From NCBI GenBank assembly GCA_977006965.1, contig OZ345374.1, forward strand, positions 930,001 to 994,000: 64,000 nt of DNA, in the 5' to 3' direction. Source of the DNA: Phymatolithon calcareum (Eukaryota; Rhodophyta; Florideophyceae; Hapalidiales). Position 1 is the first letter of the stretch. Each line of letters starts with the position of its first letter. Positions 40,140 to 52,137 of the stretch are shown piece by piece. The notes beneath the pieces were generated by a model. That model did no database searches, was not told the origin of the DNA, and saw only the letters and a list, made by a program, of their open reading frames with translations. Position numbers and translations under genes: made by a program.

Positions 40140-41590
40140 GTGGTCTACAAGAAGTTGATACCGCAATCTCCGCATTGCCCAAGGAAGTCAATTGCCGCAT
40201 ATTGGCAATCTTCTCGTCTGTCCAAAGAAGAATTCGAGTGCTTGTTGCCATTCCCTCTGTTGCGTACAAGGCAAGGTCTGGGAAATCAATGAATGTGATA
40301 TTCCATTTTCGTCGAATTTCACGATGATAGGAACATTATTTTTTCGTAATTCAGAGTACTGATGGACGCTCTGTGCTCGTCGATTTGCTCCGCGCCTGAG
40401 CTAGAGTCGTACCTCTGAGCGTACCTCCGAAGCATGATATGTGTCCATTCGTGGAGCTTTGAAAAGTTTGCACCTGTTTTGGCGACATAGACGTTGACTA
40501 CTTCCCGTCGCCTATTGAGCTGGACAGGCTAAAGTGGCTTTTCATGAGGAGGCACTCGTAGCTAAGTGAAGTACATTCTGACTGCAAAATTGTGGACGTC
40601 TCAACCATTTATTTTAGGAAACTCTTGTAAAGCGGAAGCCGTCGACCCATGCCGCGAGCAAGGATGTTGTTGAGCAACGGTCATGTGTGTTTAAGGGCGT
40701 ACTCTCTAAGTACGGGCTGGAGCCAGACGGGTGATTGCACGGCTCCAGAAGTCCTTCCATTGCACCTTACTGATGTGCATGGTGCCGGTCATGGTCTACA
40801 GAACTAGAAAACCAGGATACTGTACATAAAGCCAATAATGTTGGCTTTTTCAAATACATATATATATATATATATATATGTATTTGAAAAAGTCGATCCC
40901 TCTCTGGAAGACGATGTGACATTGACCGTATCCATGTCACTGCGAAAGTTTTTGCAACAAGTAGAGTTTAGTTCCTGCATTGTTGAAAAATACGGGGGCA
41001 GGCTCTGTTTGCTTCATTGATTTCGTTGCCAAAATGTAACTCGAATCTCTGACAAGTTGATACTTGGAGGCATCCACGATCGCAGCCATACGTGGCCCTG
41101 TGACAACATGGAATCGATGGTCAATGTTTGAGAACAATCATATGCTGTATTTAAAGAGGCAAGTTGGAAGCCTTCAAGCACTGCATACTGTACTTCACAG
41201 TGATCTGGACAGGAGTTCAAGATACGCGATGCACGATAAAGATAGTTATCCTCCTAACGAGTGTTGATGTGTAGTATATCCCGGTTTTACGACGACGTTC
41301 AGGGCACGTAAGTGGGAGATGTGGCGGCGAGCAATGTAAATTAGTGGCTGTGCTTCAAAATGGGTGACGCAACAGTCGCCGTACTTCCGTGAATGAGTTC
41401 TAGACCATGTTTAGACACTTTGAGATCTGAGCCGCGCTAGGAGCTGTCGAACAATACGTGATTCTGGATTTATTTCCACATTCTTGTGCGTGGGAGTCAT
41501 TGTACCCCGTCATAATGGCGCACTGAGTAGCGTTACCCCCGAATTGTGGGTTCTAGAGTTCGCTGAAATGAATTACAAGCTTGTGTCCAA
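40140..41590 (+). pseudogene. decayed kinase-like gene, unit 2
   Basis: Shares most stops and indels with 22010-23170. The loop is again VLHSDLDRSSRYAMHDKDSYPPNE (SD for GD). It has an extra ~260 bp at 40440-40700 still alignable to the intact genes (for example CATAGACGTTGACTACTTCCC against GTCATGGACGAAGACTACTTGCC) and the (TA)n palindrome at 40845-40892. Confidence 0.75.
40845..40892. repeat. 48-bp palindrome with (TA)n centre
   Basis: CTTTTTCAAATACATA arms enclose a TA run. The unit 1 copy has only a single ATATATGTATTTGAA there, so the second arm and TA expansion are new in unit 2. Confidence 0.9.
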
Positions 41591-41594
41591 CGGT

Positions 41595-41820
41595 ATTTCA
41601 TCTTTTTCTAGTTGTTGTCACAGGTTTTGGGAGGAGCTACTACCTGCCCCTCCCAACTTCTTTTTGCGCTTCTTTTTCTCGCCGGGGCCGTTGGGGTCCA
41701 CGTTTGATTTTGACCTACGTGCTGGGCAGAGCGGCGCATGTGTTCGATGGTGTTCATGTGGGTGTGCTTCTAAGTCTGAATGGACGCTGGACGCTAATCC
41801 GTGCGTAGTGCGTACAAACG
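41595..41820 (-). pseudogene. decayed copy of the small Cys/Lys-rich gene, unit 2
   Basis: Near-identical to 23175-23400 and related to 25701-26042. Confidence 0.55.
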
Positions 41821-41971
41821 CGATGCAGCATGCTATTTAGCTCAACCTTTGCATGTGGATGTGGATATTGATGCTGCGTTGTTTCCGGGTAGAGTTACAA
41901 TTGGTTTCAAGAATTAGGGCGAGACAGCGTACTGTGCATGCATGAGCGCATAGTTGCGCCAGGGGAAAGTA

Positions 41972-42475
41972 CACTGGGGGAGAAAAAATGGACGAAAACT
42001 GTAAGAATTGGAGTTTGCAAACTGCAAAATAGCGGGTTTTTGATTTATCTGCAAGGGCCAAGTCCTGCGAGCCACGTGTTCCATAGTTTGGCAACTGGAT
42101 CATTGGAGAACCGAGGGTAGTTTGTCATAGGAGCACGGTCAGGATAGCCAGTCTTCGCAATCGGCACTTTCAGGTCGCGACATCTGCGAGCAGCTGCAGC
42201 TATGTGCAGAAGCACTGAAACTGCTCGAGCACGGGACAGCTCGCAGTTTATCAAGAGCTAAGAATTTCGAGGCAAGGCGCAGATTGCCTCCTCTCACTGA
42301 CGTACAGGTGTATGGATGCTGATCAATGACTAAACGTGGGGGTTGACCAACCCTCGGCCCAACGGACCTCGTCACACGATCTTCGAACGCGGATTGCGTT
42401 CGCACTTTTATCTCGTTGGCTTTTTCACGAGCAATTTTGGGTTGTGTGCGCGTGTCTTCTCGTTGTGTTTGAGCG
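41972..42475. repeat. element 2 left end and subterminal motifs
   Basis: Terminal repeat at 41972-41987. Motif copies AAACTGC / GCAGTTT and variants (GCAACTG) at ~42020, 42088, 42219 and 42243. Confidence 0.7.
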
Positions 42476-42883
42476 ATGGGCGACTATGCGCTGGCGTACA
42501 GATCGGTGCTGCGGCGGAGCGGCATCTACTTTAGGACGGAAATCTGGGTTAGAGACGCGGCCGCTGACGGCTCGGACGGAGGTAATGGTGTTGAGAGTCC
42601 CCTGCACTCTCCTCCTCATGTAAGCGACGAGGAATCCTCACCGGGTGAATCAAGGACAACGGAGCGCCCTTCGATTCCTGGAGCGCCGTCCGATCCGGCA
42701 CCAATGCCGCAAGGTAGTGGACAATCTCGAAGTGCTGGACCCTCTCGCTTGCTGGCGGCTGGAGTGCTTCCCGCCGCAAGGAATCGCAAGGGAGGGGGCA
42801 GTACGGTGACGGGAAAGCGCCCTACAAAGCGCAGGCGAGGGGATGCAGGCCGTACGCAGGGACAAGTTGTAGACACGAAATAG
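42476..42883 (+). CDS. element 2 gene A, small Pro/Ser-rich basic protein
   Basis: 135 codons from ATG. The N-terminal SVLRRSGIYFRTEIWVRDAA matches element 1 gene A. Then a Ser/Pro/Gly-rich middle (SPLHSPPHVSDEESSPGESR) and a strongly basic C-terminus (GKRPTKRRRGDAGR), which could be a nuclear localisation signal. Intact, although the neighbouring genes are broken. Convergent with B here (65 bp between ends). Confidence 0.6.
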   Translation: MGDYALAYRSVLRRSGIYFRTEIWVRDAAADGSDGGNGVESPLHSPPHVSDEESSPGESRTTERPSIPGAPSDPAPMPQGSGQSRSAGPSRLLAAGVLPAARNRKGGGSTVTGKRPTKRRRGDAGRTQGQVVDTK

Positions 42884-42948
42884 CGTCAATTGAATACCTT
42901 TGCTCTGTGTGATAAAATTGTGTAGCGATGGCAAAGACCAGAATTGAT

Positions 42949-45900
42949 TTATCCTTTTCTACCTGGATATCCCTGAGCTCTGGTTAGAAGGAAAAACTCG
43001 GAAGCGGACGGGGGAATCTCTTGTTCACTACGATGAGGACAATCCCTAATTACCCCAACCTTTCGCATACTAGAGTCGATTCTGGCGAAAGAAATCTGTC
43101 CGTTGTAATCCACACGATATTTTTGAGGATTGCGGTGCAGTCGAAAGTGCTCGAAATGGAAATCTGTCAGCAAACAGGGCCTCACAGCGATGTAGTATGT
43201 GGTGCATTTTTGTTCGTCCGTCATGGCGATAATGTCCGCAACACTCTAACATGTCGGCGCACTGCTGTCCGCAAGACTTCCAAGGAAAGAACTGCAATTG
43301 GTCTGAATAAGGAAGGGAAAGTGGCATGCTGTATCAAACGGCTGGCAACATAGTGTCTCAACAACATCTCCTGTTCGAATTGTAGATCCAGGGACACCGT
43401 TAATATTAGACGAAGCGAGAACACATCCGAATGTGACGGTGAGCTCGGCCAGCTGCGTCGAAATGCAAATTTAAGATGGGCGAAGATCGACTGTCGGACT
43501 TGGTCGGACGGTGCGCAGAGCTCTGTTACAGTCGTTGTAGGACCACGAAAACTCCAGTTTTGAGAAGCAATACGTAGTGAAAGTACTGAATTTTTCTGCA
43601 TTTCAAGTTCTGTTCTGAGGCATCTTGCAGAACATAAAGTATTTTGAACGTTCTGCTTGAGTTCTTCGGGCAAAAAACCACCTATTGAACGCACAGACTC
43701 TCTTCCCGCAAGCAGACGATAGCAATGCAACCAAGACGCAGGGTCATTTTCGCCAGCACCGATGACACTTGATCCAAGACGGCCTTGCCAGTCATCGAAA
43801 GCAATACTCTTCATACACTGGATGTGAACATCTCTGTTATTCGATCTCTTGATGACTCGTTTTAAAGCCTGGTGTGTTTTTTCCAGGACAAGCTCACCAA
43901 TAAAGGATACATGTCCGAACATAGGTAGTGTTGTATATGCGAGCTCCCATAGTCTGTGAACGTTAGGTTTGTCAATGGTTCTAATGGCCACATGGCAATC
44001 ACGATGGATCTCAGAAAGGCGTTTTTTTTCAGCCGCAGGTATGTCAGATTCACGAGCCAGTGCATCGCAATCAGCCATGGAACATTGATCGCGAATTTTG
44101 GCAATATGGCATTGAACAAGTTGCTGAACATGTCCAACGTAAGATTGGCCATGATTTTCCAGAAACAATTGAGCTGCGATTGACCCATCTCGCGTGGGTT
44201 CCGGCTTCAGCCAAATAGTAGCTATTAACTCGGCACAAGATCCAACGAGACCGACGGCGGATACAGTCTTAGGCCTCGGGAACGAAGGTGAAGGGGTGTT
44301 TACTGTACAATCAGCGATGCCCCTGGCAAATGCCAACTCAGAAACCATGGCGATGGAGTAAAGATCGGTCATCGACATCGCAAAGAGCGCTTTCTTGTCA
44401 TGATCAAATAGCCTGTTTTGCGGAGACAAGCCCGCCTCCTCTAGAAATGACAAAATGAGGCGTTCAACTTTTGCACGACATGACTTTGAGGGAAGCAGAC
44501 GGAATGCGAGATTAATTGCATCTCGCAAATGACCGGTAATTAGGTGGTCGGGAGCCACGAAGCACCCGCGGTAAGGATCAAAGTGATGAGACAGTAGAGG
44601 AACGCCATTCATTGCTGCTGGAATAGACAGACGAGCTTGGAATTTGGCAGTTCGAATTAAATGTAGCGGCAAATTGGTTAAGTCTGGATTAGCCTTAACA
44701 CCTAGCAGACGACAAGTTTCTTGTGTGGCATTGCAGTCGTGCAACGCAGCGTGCTGGAAGTATCCGCGAGTGTGGGATGCTTGTAATCCGTGAGTTTCGA
44801 CTCCTGTGTACCTGCTACCAACCAAGGTTGTTGACGCTCTATTAAAGCGACACAGATGACAGCACGCCGCCGCAGTGTGACCTAGTACATCTAGCACGGA
44901 GTTCAGTGCGGGAGTATCACCCACGCATCCCACCAAGTCTAGGAAGATTCTGCGTCGGTTGCCTTCACCGTCCACATCCATATAGCCAGTAGTCATCCCT
45001 TGGATTATGTCTGGCAAAATTTTGGTCAGAACTTCAGCGATCTTAACCCCTGGGGGTGTCAAACTGAGAATACGGATAGCGCTTGGAGAATTCCTGGCTT
45101 GCAGTGGCAAATTGAGACAGAGCATGTAGACACTCTCGCCGGAGGCTTGATTTCCACTTTGCAATTGGAATCCGTCCCAAAATAAGACGAACCTATAAAT
45201 GAAGTAAGGTTCGCCGTTGGGGAGCGCTCCCACACTGCTAACGGGACGGTACTGTTCTGGACCACGCTTTACACCGTGCACTCGAAAGAGGTCGACAGAG
45301 TGCACGTCCAGATAGATAAGCCGGCCATTCTCGCAAAGGGGTGCTATTATTTCGCTTAACGGTGTATCGGAACTCCAGCAACTCTCATTAGTTGTGTCTG
45401 CATCACGACCCCCGGGTATCCAAAAAATGTGTCTGCTCTTCTCCTCGTTTTCAATCCAAAAGCGATGAACCACGAAGATCCGAGTCATCTTATCTGTTGC
45501 CGTAAGCAGAGTACTGTTAGGTAAAATGCCTTCCAGTCGTCCGGACGTACTTTCAATGGAGCAAGGTTTCAGCGCTACGACGAAATCTCCAGGTTTTAAG
45601 ATTGGCTTGACCCAGTTTGTCCACGCTTCATCCTCTTGTTTCTTCCTCTCCTTTCTGGCTTGGCGACGTTTTTTCAGCGCGGACTCCATTTCAGGCGAAA
45701 GCCTTCTTTTTTTTCGAGGGTCTTGAGCATTAGTGATGCATGAAGACTCAAGGATAACATCCTATTCTACGGGTAGGTCTGGTACTTGTACTGTGACTTC
45801 ATCCGTTGGAGAAGTGTACATTTGTAAATTAAGCAAAGTCGCAAGCGCCTTGTCCCGAGCAGACGGGCTGTACATGTACTCTTCACAGTGTAATGGATCA

Positions 45901-48662
45901 TCTCGACGCGTTTTGTGGTGCACAGTCCAAGAATGCGCTACTTCACCGCGTAGAAAAAGACTAGAATCGCTTGCTTCTGCTGCTACACCGAAGCAGCGAA
46001 GGAGAGACTCTTGAAGACTGACTGTCTGTAGAATATGAATGTTAACGACGTCACCAACTTCGGCGAAAGCCGAATAGGGGTCCTTTTTCCTTGGATTATC
46101 GACATGCATCCATCGCTTGGGTCCGTAGAACCAATTTCTCGCAGAGACTATGGGAAATGTATCGACGCAATCCGTAAAGTCATGAGAAGAACCATCGTTT
46201 CGCGCATGAAGGCTCGTCGAACGCATTTCTGACCAACCGTTTGGAGAGGCGACGTCCGCCCTCGCGTACTCACTGGGCAGAATTGTTCGCACTGAAATCT
46301 GAGGGTTATTGACCGGTCCTCCTTTTTTGCATTTTGCACCTGCTTTCAAGAGGTCCACTTGATGCAGGTTCTCTTGACCACGGACCGCTAGAAAACCCAG
46401 AAGTAGTGGCTTGTACGTCTTTTGTAGCGAAGAGTAGTGCGGTAAGACCGCCTTTGTCGGAAAGGTTTCAGGGAGGGCCATGTCTGTACAGTCATCGTTT
46501 TCCTTCCATGAATGCAGTGTCGTGCAACTCATAGATGCGATGAAGTTTCTTATGGACTGGTACGAATCCTTAGTAAGCCGTTTGCTGCCGTTCGTCATTA
46601 GTAGTGCCCAAAGCACTCTCCAATTCGTAATCTTGGGAGCTAGAGAGCCAAAAGATGCGACAAATGTCTCATCTACATTTCTTGTCCCTTCCGGCACCAA
46701 CAAATCTTCCGCACTGCAATGAGACGGGGCATCGGGATAGGTATCTATTCCTTCGCAAGTGTCATCAGGCTTTTGGGCACATTCTTCCTCATCCGGTGGC
46801 ACGCACTGGTCCGCCATGACTTCCCAGACTTCATGGAGTGCATCGCAAGACCCATCCGCCAGCAATGAGAGCTGAGCTGACTGCATGGGCTCTGAAGGGC
46901 CGAAAATCATGCAACCAGCATAATTAGAGTCTTCCTGATCAACTGATCTTCGGAAGCTAACCGGTGTTTCGTCCACCGAATTGGAAGCATGACGATCTGT
47001 AGTCCCTTTGTTCAGAAGCTCATTTCCTTCTGGAGACTCAAATCGCTGTTGGTTTTTTGCATTACTGGACCCACGAGGAGAGGATAAGGGTAAGGTATTC
47101 ATACAGCGTGGAATTTGGGCCAGGCGTCGGCGACTGCGCCTTCTTCGAGCATTGTGAAGGCGTACAGTAACGACCACAATTAGTGCGGATTCCTAAATAG
47201 TGCGGGTTCCTAATTAGTACGTCAGATTCCAAATTAGTGTGGGCCGCACTAATTGTTGTCTCCTCTTTTTGTTAGCGTGGATGCACTAATTAGGGTCTCT
47301 AAAATAATTTTTTTCGGAAAGGTTATATCATTCTCATGCGCTGTTTTCAACTTGAAATCTTCCACGTACTACTGTCCACCTGACAGTAGCTTGGAAAGTC
47401 TCCTCAGATCCATTGGCACGGGCCTCTCTTTTATGTGCTGAGCATCGCTGGGTGTCTGCTTCCATGGAATTTCATTTACACTCTGCAAGGTGGTGCTGGA
47501 AATGGAGTGTCGAGTAAGGTGCTGGATACCTGAGCAGCAACTGTATTCCGAGGATATGTAAGGCACTACAGTAGCTCTCTGCACACATTTTAATCGTTTT
47601 CACACTATGTAAGGCTGTCATTATAAACCTCTGTAAAGTGCTGCATTCGAGACGCATAAGTTACCCGGAAATTAAAACAAGCAAGTTTATCTCTGCTGTC
47701 ACAGTGCTATCAGCACTTCATCTACAGCAGCTCGTGTTACGTCTCCAGAAAACATAACTCCAGTTTCAAACCATCTCTTGTTAAAATCTTTATGCTTTCG
47801 CTCTTCGTTAAAACATAACTCCAGTTTTGTCCTTTTCTGTGCAAGAGATGCATACATTACGTCAATGGTGTACTATTAATGACTTTTTGTAAGAACAATA
47901 GCGATTTGAAAAGGCATTTAAAGAGCGATACCTGAAGCCGGTCATCAGAAAAACAAAATCTCGATATTGAACATCACCTCCAGCAGTATACCGTTCTGCA
48001 ATATCATCCTTCACGGTATGCTGGAAGACGAAGAAAAAGAGCTCATTGCTCTAAAAAGCCGCCTTTGGCGTACGGGCTTCGACAAGAACAATCGACCATC
48101 TCAGAAAACAAGGACAGAGTTCCCGAAGCCTCCACTGCTGTATTTGAGTTTCTGTGCAAATATCCTGGCAATACAATCGCAAGGCAATGGAAAATTCTAC
48201 TCGAAATCTATGTAAGCTCGGACATTGACGGCGACTTGGAGAACACAAAGCAATGCTCCAATGCGGTCTCGGTATGGAAAACGGGGTGTGGAAAGTGTCG
48301 CAGTTGAAAAGAGAGTTGCAAGAGATTGTCCGTGAGCATAAAGTGCATTTCGAAGGGGAGCCAGTACCAGATCTTGGAGAGAAGTCCGCGAACATACAGG
48401 AAGATGTATAATTTATTCACTCGGTCGTCTTCTAATAGCAATATGTACTTTCCTTTCTTATATCTCGTCTTGCTGGCGAGAATAGTGTTTCTATAAACCT
48501 GGCGCACTAATTGTTGGTCACAACTATTAGTGCGGGTTCCTAAATAGTATACCAGGTTCCTGAATAGTGCGGTCCACACTAATTGTTGGTTCCAGCTTGG
48601 ATTTTCATGTTCCTAATTAGTGCGGTCCGCACTAATTGTGGTCATTACTGTAGGGGGTCCAT
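42949..48662 (-). pseudogene. element 2 gene B, TNP2-like CACTA transposase, broken in three ways
   Basis: Start ATG at 48660-48662 (MDPL), interrupted after codon 4 by a nested element (47165-48650), resuming RLHNARRRRSRRRL; element 1 has MDDLYSKRRKRRSRF. The frame then runs to an in-frame TAG at 45762-45764 (after VQVPDLPVE), continues in the same frame (DPRKKRRLSPEMESALKKRR, NLS-like) to 43221, and after a frameshift near 43225 ends with RVDYNGQISFARIDSSM...QGYPGRKG at 42949 (element 1: KVNYNGRLSLSRLDQS...IGYPPRSG). TNP2-like core at 44870-45170: MLCLNLPLQARNSPSAIRIL, IFLDLVGCVGDTPALNSVLD, CCHLC. Later block: NVHRLWELAYTTLPMFGHVS, GELVLEKTHQALKRVIKRSN. No longer able to make a full transposase without suppression. 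Confidence 0.88.
47165..48650. mobile_element. nested Tc1-mariner/pogo-like non-autonomous element, 1486 bp
   Basis: Terminal repeats CAGTAACGACCACAATTAGT / complement of CAGTAATGACCACAATTAGT (both continuing GCGG; 24 bp, one mismatch), flanked by TA at 47163-47164 and 48651-48652. Inner ends carry several more copies of CCTAATTAGT/CACTAATT words. Removing the element plus one TA restores the reading frame of gene B across codons 4-5. The interior has only short frames (47967-48215, 48208-48579) without a recognised transposase. Confidence 0.9.
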
Positions 48663-49176
48663 AGCCGGACTGTGGCGGAAATGTGGTTAATCAAGTTCTC
48701 ATCTGCGGTGGCAGGGATATAGATCACTTGCGATCGAGGAAGAGTAGAGTGCTTTAAAAAACCCGACGGCAGGTGGAGTGTACATCAAGGGAAGAAACTC
48801 TCGCACTGGTCGAGCTGATTCTATAGCATTAATACGGTATCTGCAACTGCTACACTCCCTTCAAAAGCTGCAAGGAGGTGAAAATGTTGCAGTTTTCACT
48901 ATTTTACGAAAGATTAATAGAAAAACTGCAACCTGCAGTTTGAACAAGTCTTCATGGAACAATTGAGACATGCAGTTTGAACAAATCTCCGAATCAGAAA
49001 TTTTCCTCAGATTCTGTATAGCTATAGATAAGCTTCCTCTCCTCCAGGGTGGGATATTGAGAGACTAATGCCGTGCTGCTTTCTAGGATTCTTTTCTTTC
49101 CCCTGGCTGCAGTGGATCGTGTACCTCGATGGACAATCAACCTCGGGCGTCGAAGGACCCGGTCTAAGGCGATGTC
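48663..49176. promoter_or_regulatory. element 2 central divergent promoter (B / C)
   Basis: Between the B start (48662) and the C start. Contains a cluster of the element's own end motif: GCAACTGC (48841), TTGCAGTTTTC (48889), AAACTGCAACCTGCAGTTTG (48924) and GCAGTTTG (48971). Same logic as in element 1 but with a different motif. Confidence 0.65.
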
Positions 49177-50208
49177 ATGAGAGAGATTCGTAGCATGCAG
49201 GCCACATACACCTCTCTTGTACGGCGCGTGGATGCGCTCGCAGAGAGTATAACCAGTACCACCCGCCTGGCCATGACACTAAGCGCATCGGCAACAACTG
49301 GAAGCAGTTTGGATGCAGCAAGAACAAAGAAAAGGCTTCTGCTTTTCGCGCGGAGAAATGCAACTCAGGTGTTGCGAGCTGGACATGCCGAGCTCTCGCG
49401 CAACATTCCGCACTCTCATCTTTGCCAGGGGAATTCAGTCACGCAAGTGCTCCTGAGGTCAAAATCGTCTGATGCGTCTCTCGCCGACTTTCGAGTGTTG
49501 GTCAAGGCCTTCACCCAGAGCGCCTCGTTTCACTGTGAAGCTTTCCCTTCTAGTTTCTACGCAATATCTATCGATGCAGGCACATGTTCAAGGGTAGATC
49601 TTCTCTTCAAATCGTACTTTGACATTTGCCAGGCTCTAACCATACCGGTGGACGCCCGCGAGGACGGTGTCTACAAGGAGAAAAAGAATTCTTCGAGACA
49701 ACTACGCGCAGTACAGCTACTGGGAGTTGATGCCCCAGACCGTGGATGCTCTACCTCACGCGAACGTCGTATAATATTGGGCCACAGCGATCCTTCCGTC
49801 TTCAATAATGGACTAGTGCATGTTCTACACCAAAAGACTATGTCATGGATCGACAATACATGTGATGTGGGCTTCGAACACCGTCAAGAAGATCTGTCAA
49901 GCATCGCGCAGATAACTAGTACGTCACAGCCCTATGTGCTACGGATTTCGCGTCGGACATCTAACATCAACAGGTCTCCCCCACAGGAAAATGTATTTCG
50001 AATGACTTGGATGAGAAATACCGACTCTGCCTCCTATGCCCATGTTCCTCCCGAGGAAGTCTCCGGATCCATTCGCACATTTTTTCCCGCGGTTGTGTTG
50101 CGCCCTCGACTTCTCACCTCTTCAGCACAGACAATTTTCTCTACTCCTATCAGTAATCGCTTTCTGAAGCAACTCTTAGTTTCTCCTTCATGTTCACAGT
50201 ACCTTTGA
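49177..50208 (+). CDS. element 2 gene C, unknown protein, N-terminus probably lost
   Basis: 343 codons from ATG. An in-frame upstream ATG at 49129 (MDNQPRASKDPV) is cut off by TAA at 49165-49167, so compared with element 1 gene C (465 residues) about 110 N-terminal low-complexity residues are missing or were never present. The conserved part is complete: MREIRSMQATYTSLVRRVDA coiled coil, NSVTQVLLRSKSSDASLADF, RQLRAVQLLGV, RTFFPAVVLRPRLLTSSAQT. No known domain recognised. Convergent with D (108 bp). Confidence 0.65.
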   Translation: MREIRSMQATYTSLVRRVDALAESITSTTRLAMTLSASATTGSSLDAARTKKRLLLFARRNATQVLRAGHAELSRNIPHSHLCQGNSVTQVLLRSKSSDASLADFRVLVKAFTQSASFHCEAFPSSFYAISIDAGTCSRVDLLFKSYFDICQALTIPVDAREDGVYKEKKNSSRQLRAVQLLGVDAPDRGCSTSRERRIILGHSDPSVFNNGLVHVLHQKTMSWIDNTCDVGFEHRQEDLSSIAQITSTSQPYVLRISRRTSNINRSPPQENVFRMTWMRNTDSASYAHVPPEEVSGSIRTFFPAVVLRPRLLTSSAQTIFSTPISNRFLKQLLVSPSCSQYL

Positions 50209-50316
50209 ACATAAAATTGCATCACCACATCTTTACAACCTTGAAACTTCACTTCGAAACGTTTTCCTGGCTCCGAAAGAGGAAAATTTTCAAGTAGAAG
50301 TATTAAAATAATGAAC

Positions 50317-52137
50317 TCAATACATACCAATATCATCGACGTGCGGAGCAGTTTTGCCTTTGCCAAGCCAAGACATATCGAAGTCTGCATCATTTCGAGC
50401 CTCCATAGTGCCTTCAATCTCTCCCGAATGCTCAGCGCCAGAACGCGCGCTAGACGCTCTCTCCTGACTTTCCCTCTCCCGTTTCGCCCGAATGTAGTCC
50501 TTGTACGAAATCGAGAACTTCGCATCCTTCTCCTTCTTTAGGCACTTTTTCAACTGCTCCGGATCGCTTCGGCTTCCAAGAAAGACTGTTGCGCACTCAT
50601 CGTCTGGCTTCAGAACGCGAAACACAATGTGTCCGAGGGCTTCTTTCTCCAGCGCTGACAGAGTACTCTCTAGGACGACCTTGATCAGCCCGCGCAAGCC
50701 AATCGCAAAAATGAACACCGCGCGAAGAGATTGACCACTAGATTTGAAGACGACATCATTGTCAGTGGCCCGATATGTATCTAAGAATAGCCCTGCCGCA
50801 GTTGTAAGTAGAGAGAAGTTCTCTTCTACATTCCAATACTCTGGTCGCGACGCGCTTTCATCGGTCGGTGAGCTTTCCATTGTGCAACCGCGCCGACGTC
50901 CATGAAATGGCCCATAGAGTATCGCCTTTCTATAACGAAGAGTTACGAAAAGGCTTGGAAAATGTAGTGCCAAATTCTCCATCGCTTCCTTGTTCGCATC
51001 GTAGCCATCGTCGTCTACTCTGGTCTCATCAATTTGCCAAATTGTGCCTTCGAAGTCATCGGGAACCTCGGTTTCTTCTTCACTCATAGAAGCTCCAAGT
51101 ATGACTTCAATTCCTTCACTATGACGTTCCTCCGGTGTCAATCGTACGTACTTCTCCACCACAAATAGGAGCTCCTTGTATAAATGCATCTTAGCCGCTT
51201 GTCTTCCGTCACTCATGGCACGGAGCACGGCAGATCTTATTTCCTTCACAGCGATCTCGCGCTCAGCACGAAGGGCATGGTCCGGCGCAGCAGCGTGGTT
51301 AAATTCTCTTCGGACCCTCTTTGAGTGCTCTCGAACCAAAGGTAGTTGGTTAGTGAGCTCCAGCACCTCCAGCACGCCAGATACATACCGTGTTGCAGCC
51401 GAAAATCAGCCAAAAGAACGGAGCCAGGAGGGAACGTCTGGACCGCCAGCTGTCAATCTAAACCTTGTATTGCGACCATTCATCATCATAGCAACAACGA
51501 CTTTCGTACAGAGAGAGGACCAAACGAGACCTAGACTGGTCCTGTGCCGAGTTTTAGGGTCATTGTTTGCAACTGAGAAGAAAATCATTGCAAACCCAGA
51601 TATCCCGTCTGCAAAGAGATGCTTCGTATCCTCCATCATTTGTTTTTCCTTCTCTGAAAGCCAAGCTTCGGCCCCTTTGTGAGCCTGAGAAAACGAGTAT
51701 ACGGTGTAAAGCATTATCATCCGCATCAACGGTAGCCAGGCGTCATCCTTCACAGCCACTAGCTTGAGGTCTGTGACTTCATCAACCTCCGGAATTAAGC
51801 GTTTCCTTGATTCGGATTCGGATTGCGACGCTGCTGCCTTCCGTGCTGCGCTTCCGAAACTGCGACTGGATGGGGTCGTCGATCGAGACTTCATCCGCTC
51901 ATCCACGCTGTTCAAAAAGTTTTCGAACTCCTGCCGTATGTCCTTGACAAAGTCAGTCTTCCATTTGTCAAGGCCTTGAAGTACATGCAAAACGCTCGAT
52001 GTTGCGGTCTGTGCAGCAGACGTGCTAATCTGAGCCCCTTCACGGCTCTGAAGGGCTCTAAAGCCAGATTCAGTAGCACGGTTTGGATCCGCTCCGCTGA
52101 TTCGGCCACCGCCAATGGTATCACCACTTCCGCTCAT
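50317..52137 (-). pseudogene. element 2 gene D with an in-frame TGA
   Basis: The frame begins MSGSGDTIGGGRISGADPNR and runs 243 codons to TGA at 51406-51408 (after SWLRSFG), then continues in the same frame (FSAATRYVSGVLEVLELTNQ) for another 360 codons to 50317. Total ~606 codons against 646 in element 1, which is open at this point. Shared block MLYTVYSFSQAHKGAEAWLS...GISGFAMIFFSVANNDPKTR, and AVFIFAIGLRGLIKVVLEST near the C-terminus; an acidic end (DDIGMY) as in element 1. Either a single nonsense mutation or, less likely, readthrough. Confidence 0.7.

Larger units (their letters stand above)
38556..41971 (+). repeat. segmental duplication, unit 2 left part
   Basis: Alignable in order with 20433-23545. 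It ends exactly at the TA target of CACTA element 2; the rest of the unit resumes at 54178. Confidence 0.9.

Noticed and set aside
42139-42620. Several overlapping 60-95 codon frames before gene A of element 2
   Set aside because: They overlap in opposite strands, have no counterpart in element 1 and lie in subterminal repeat sequence.
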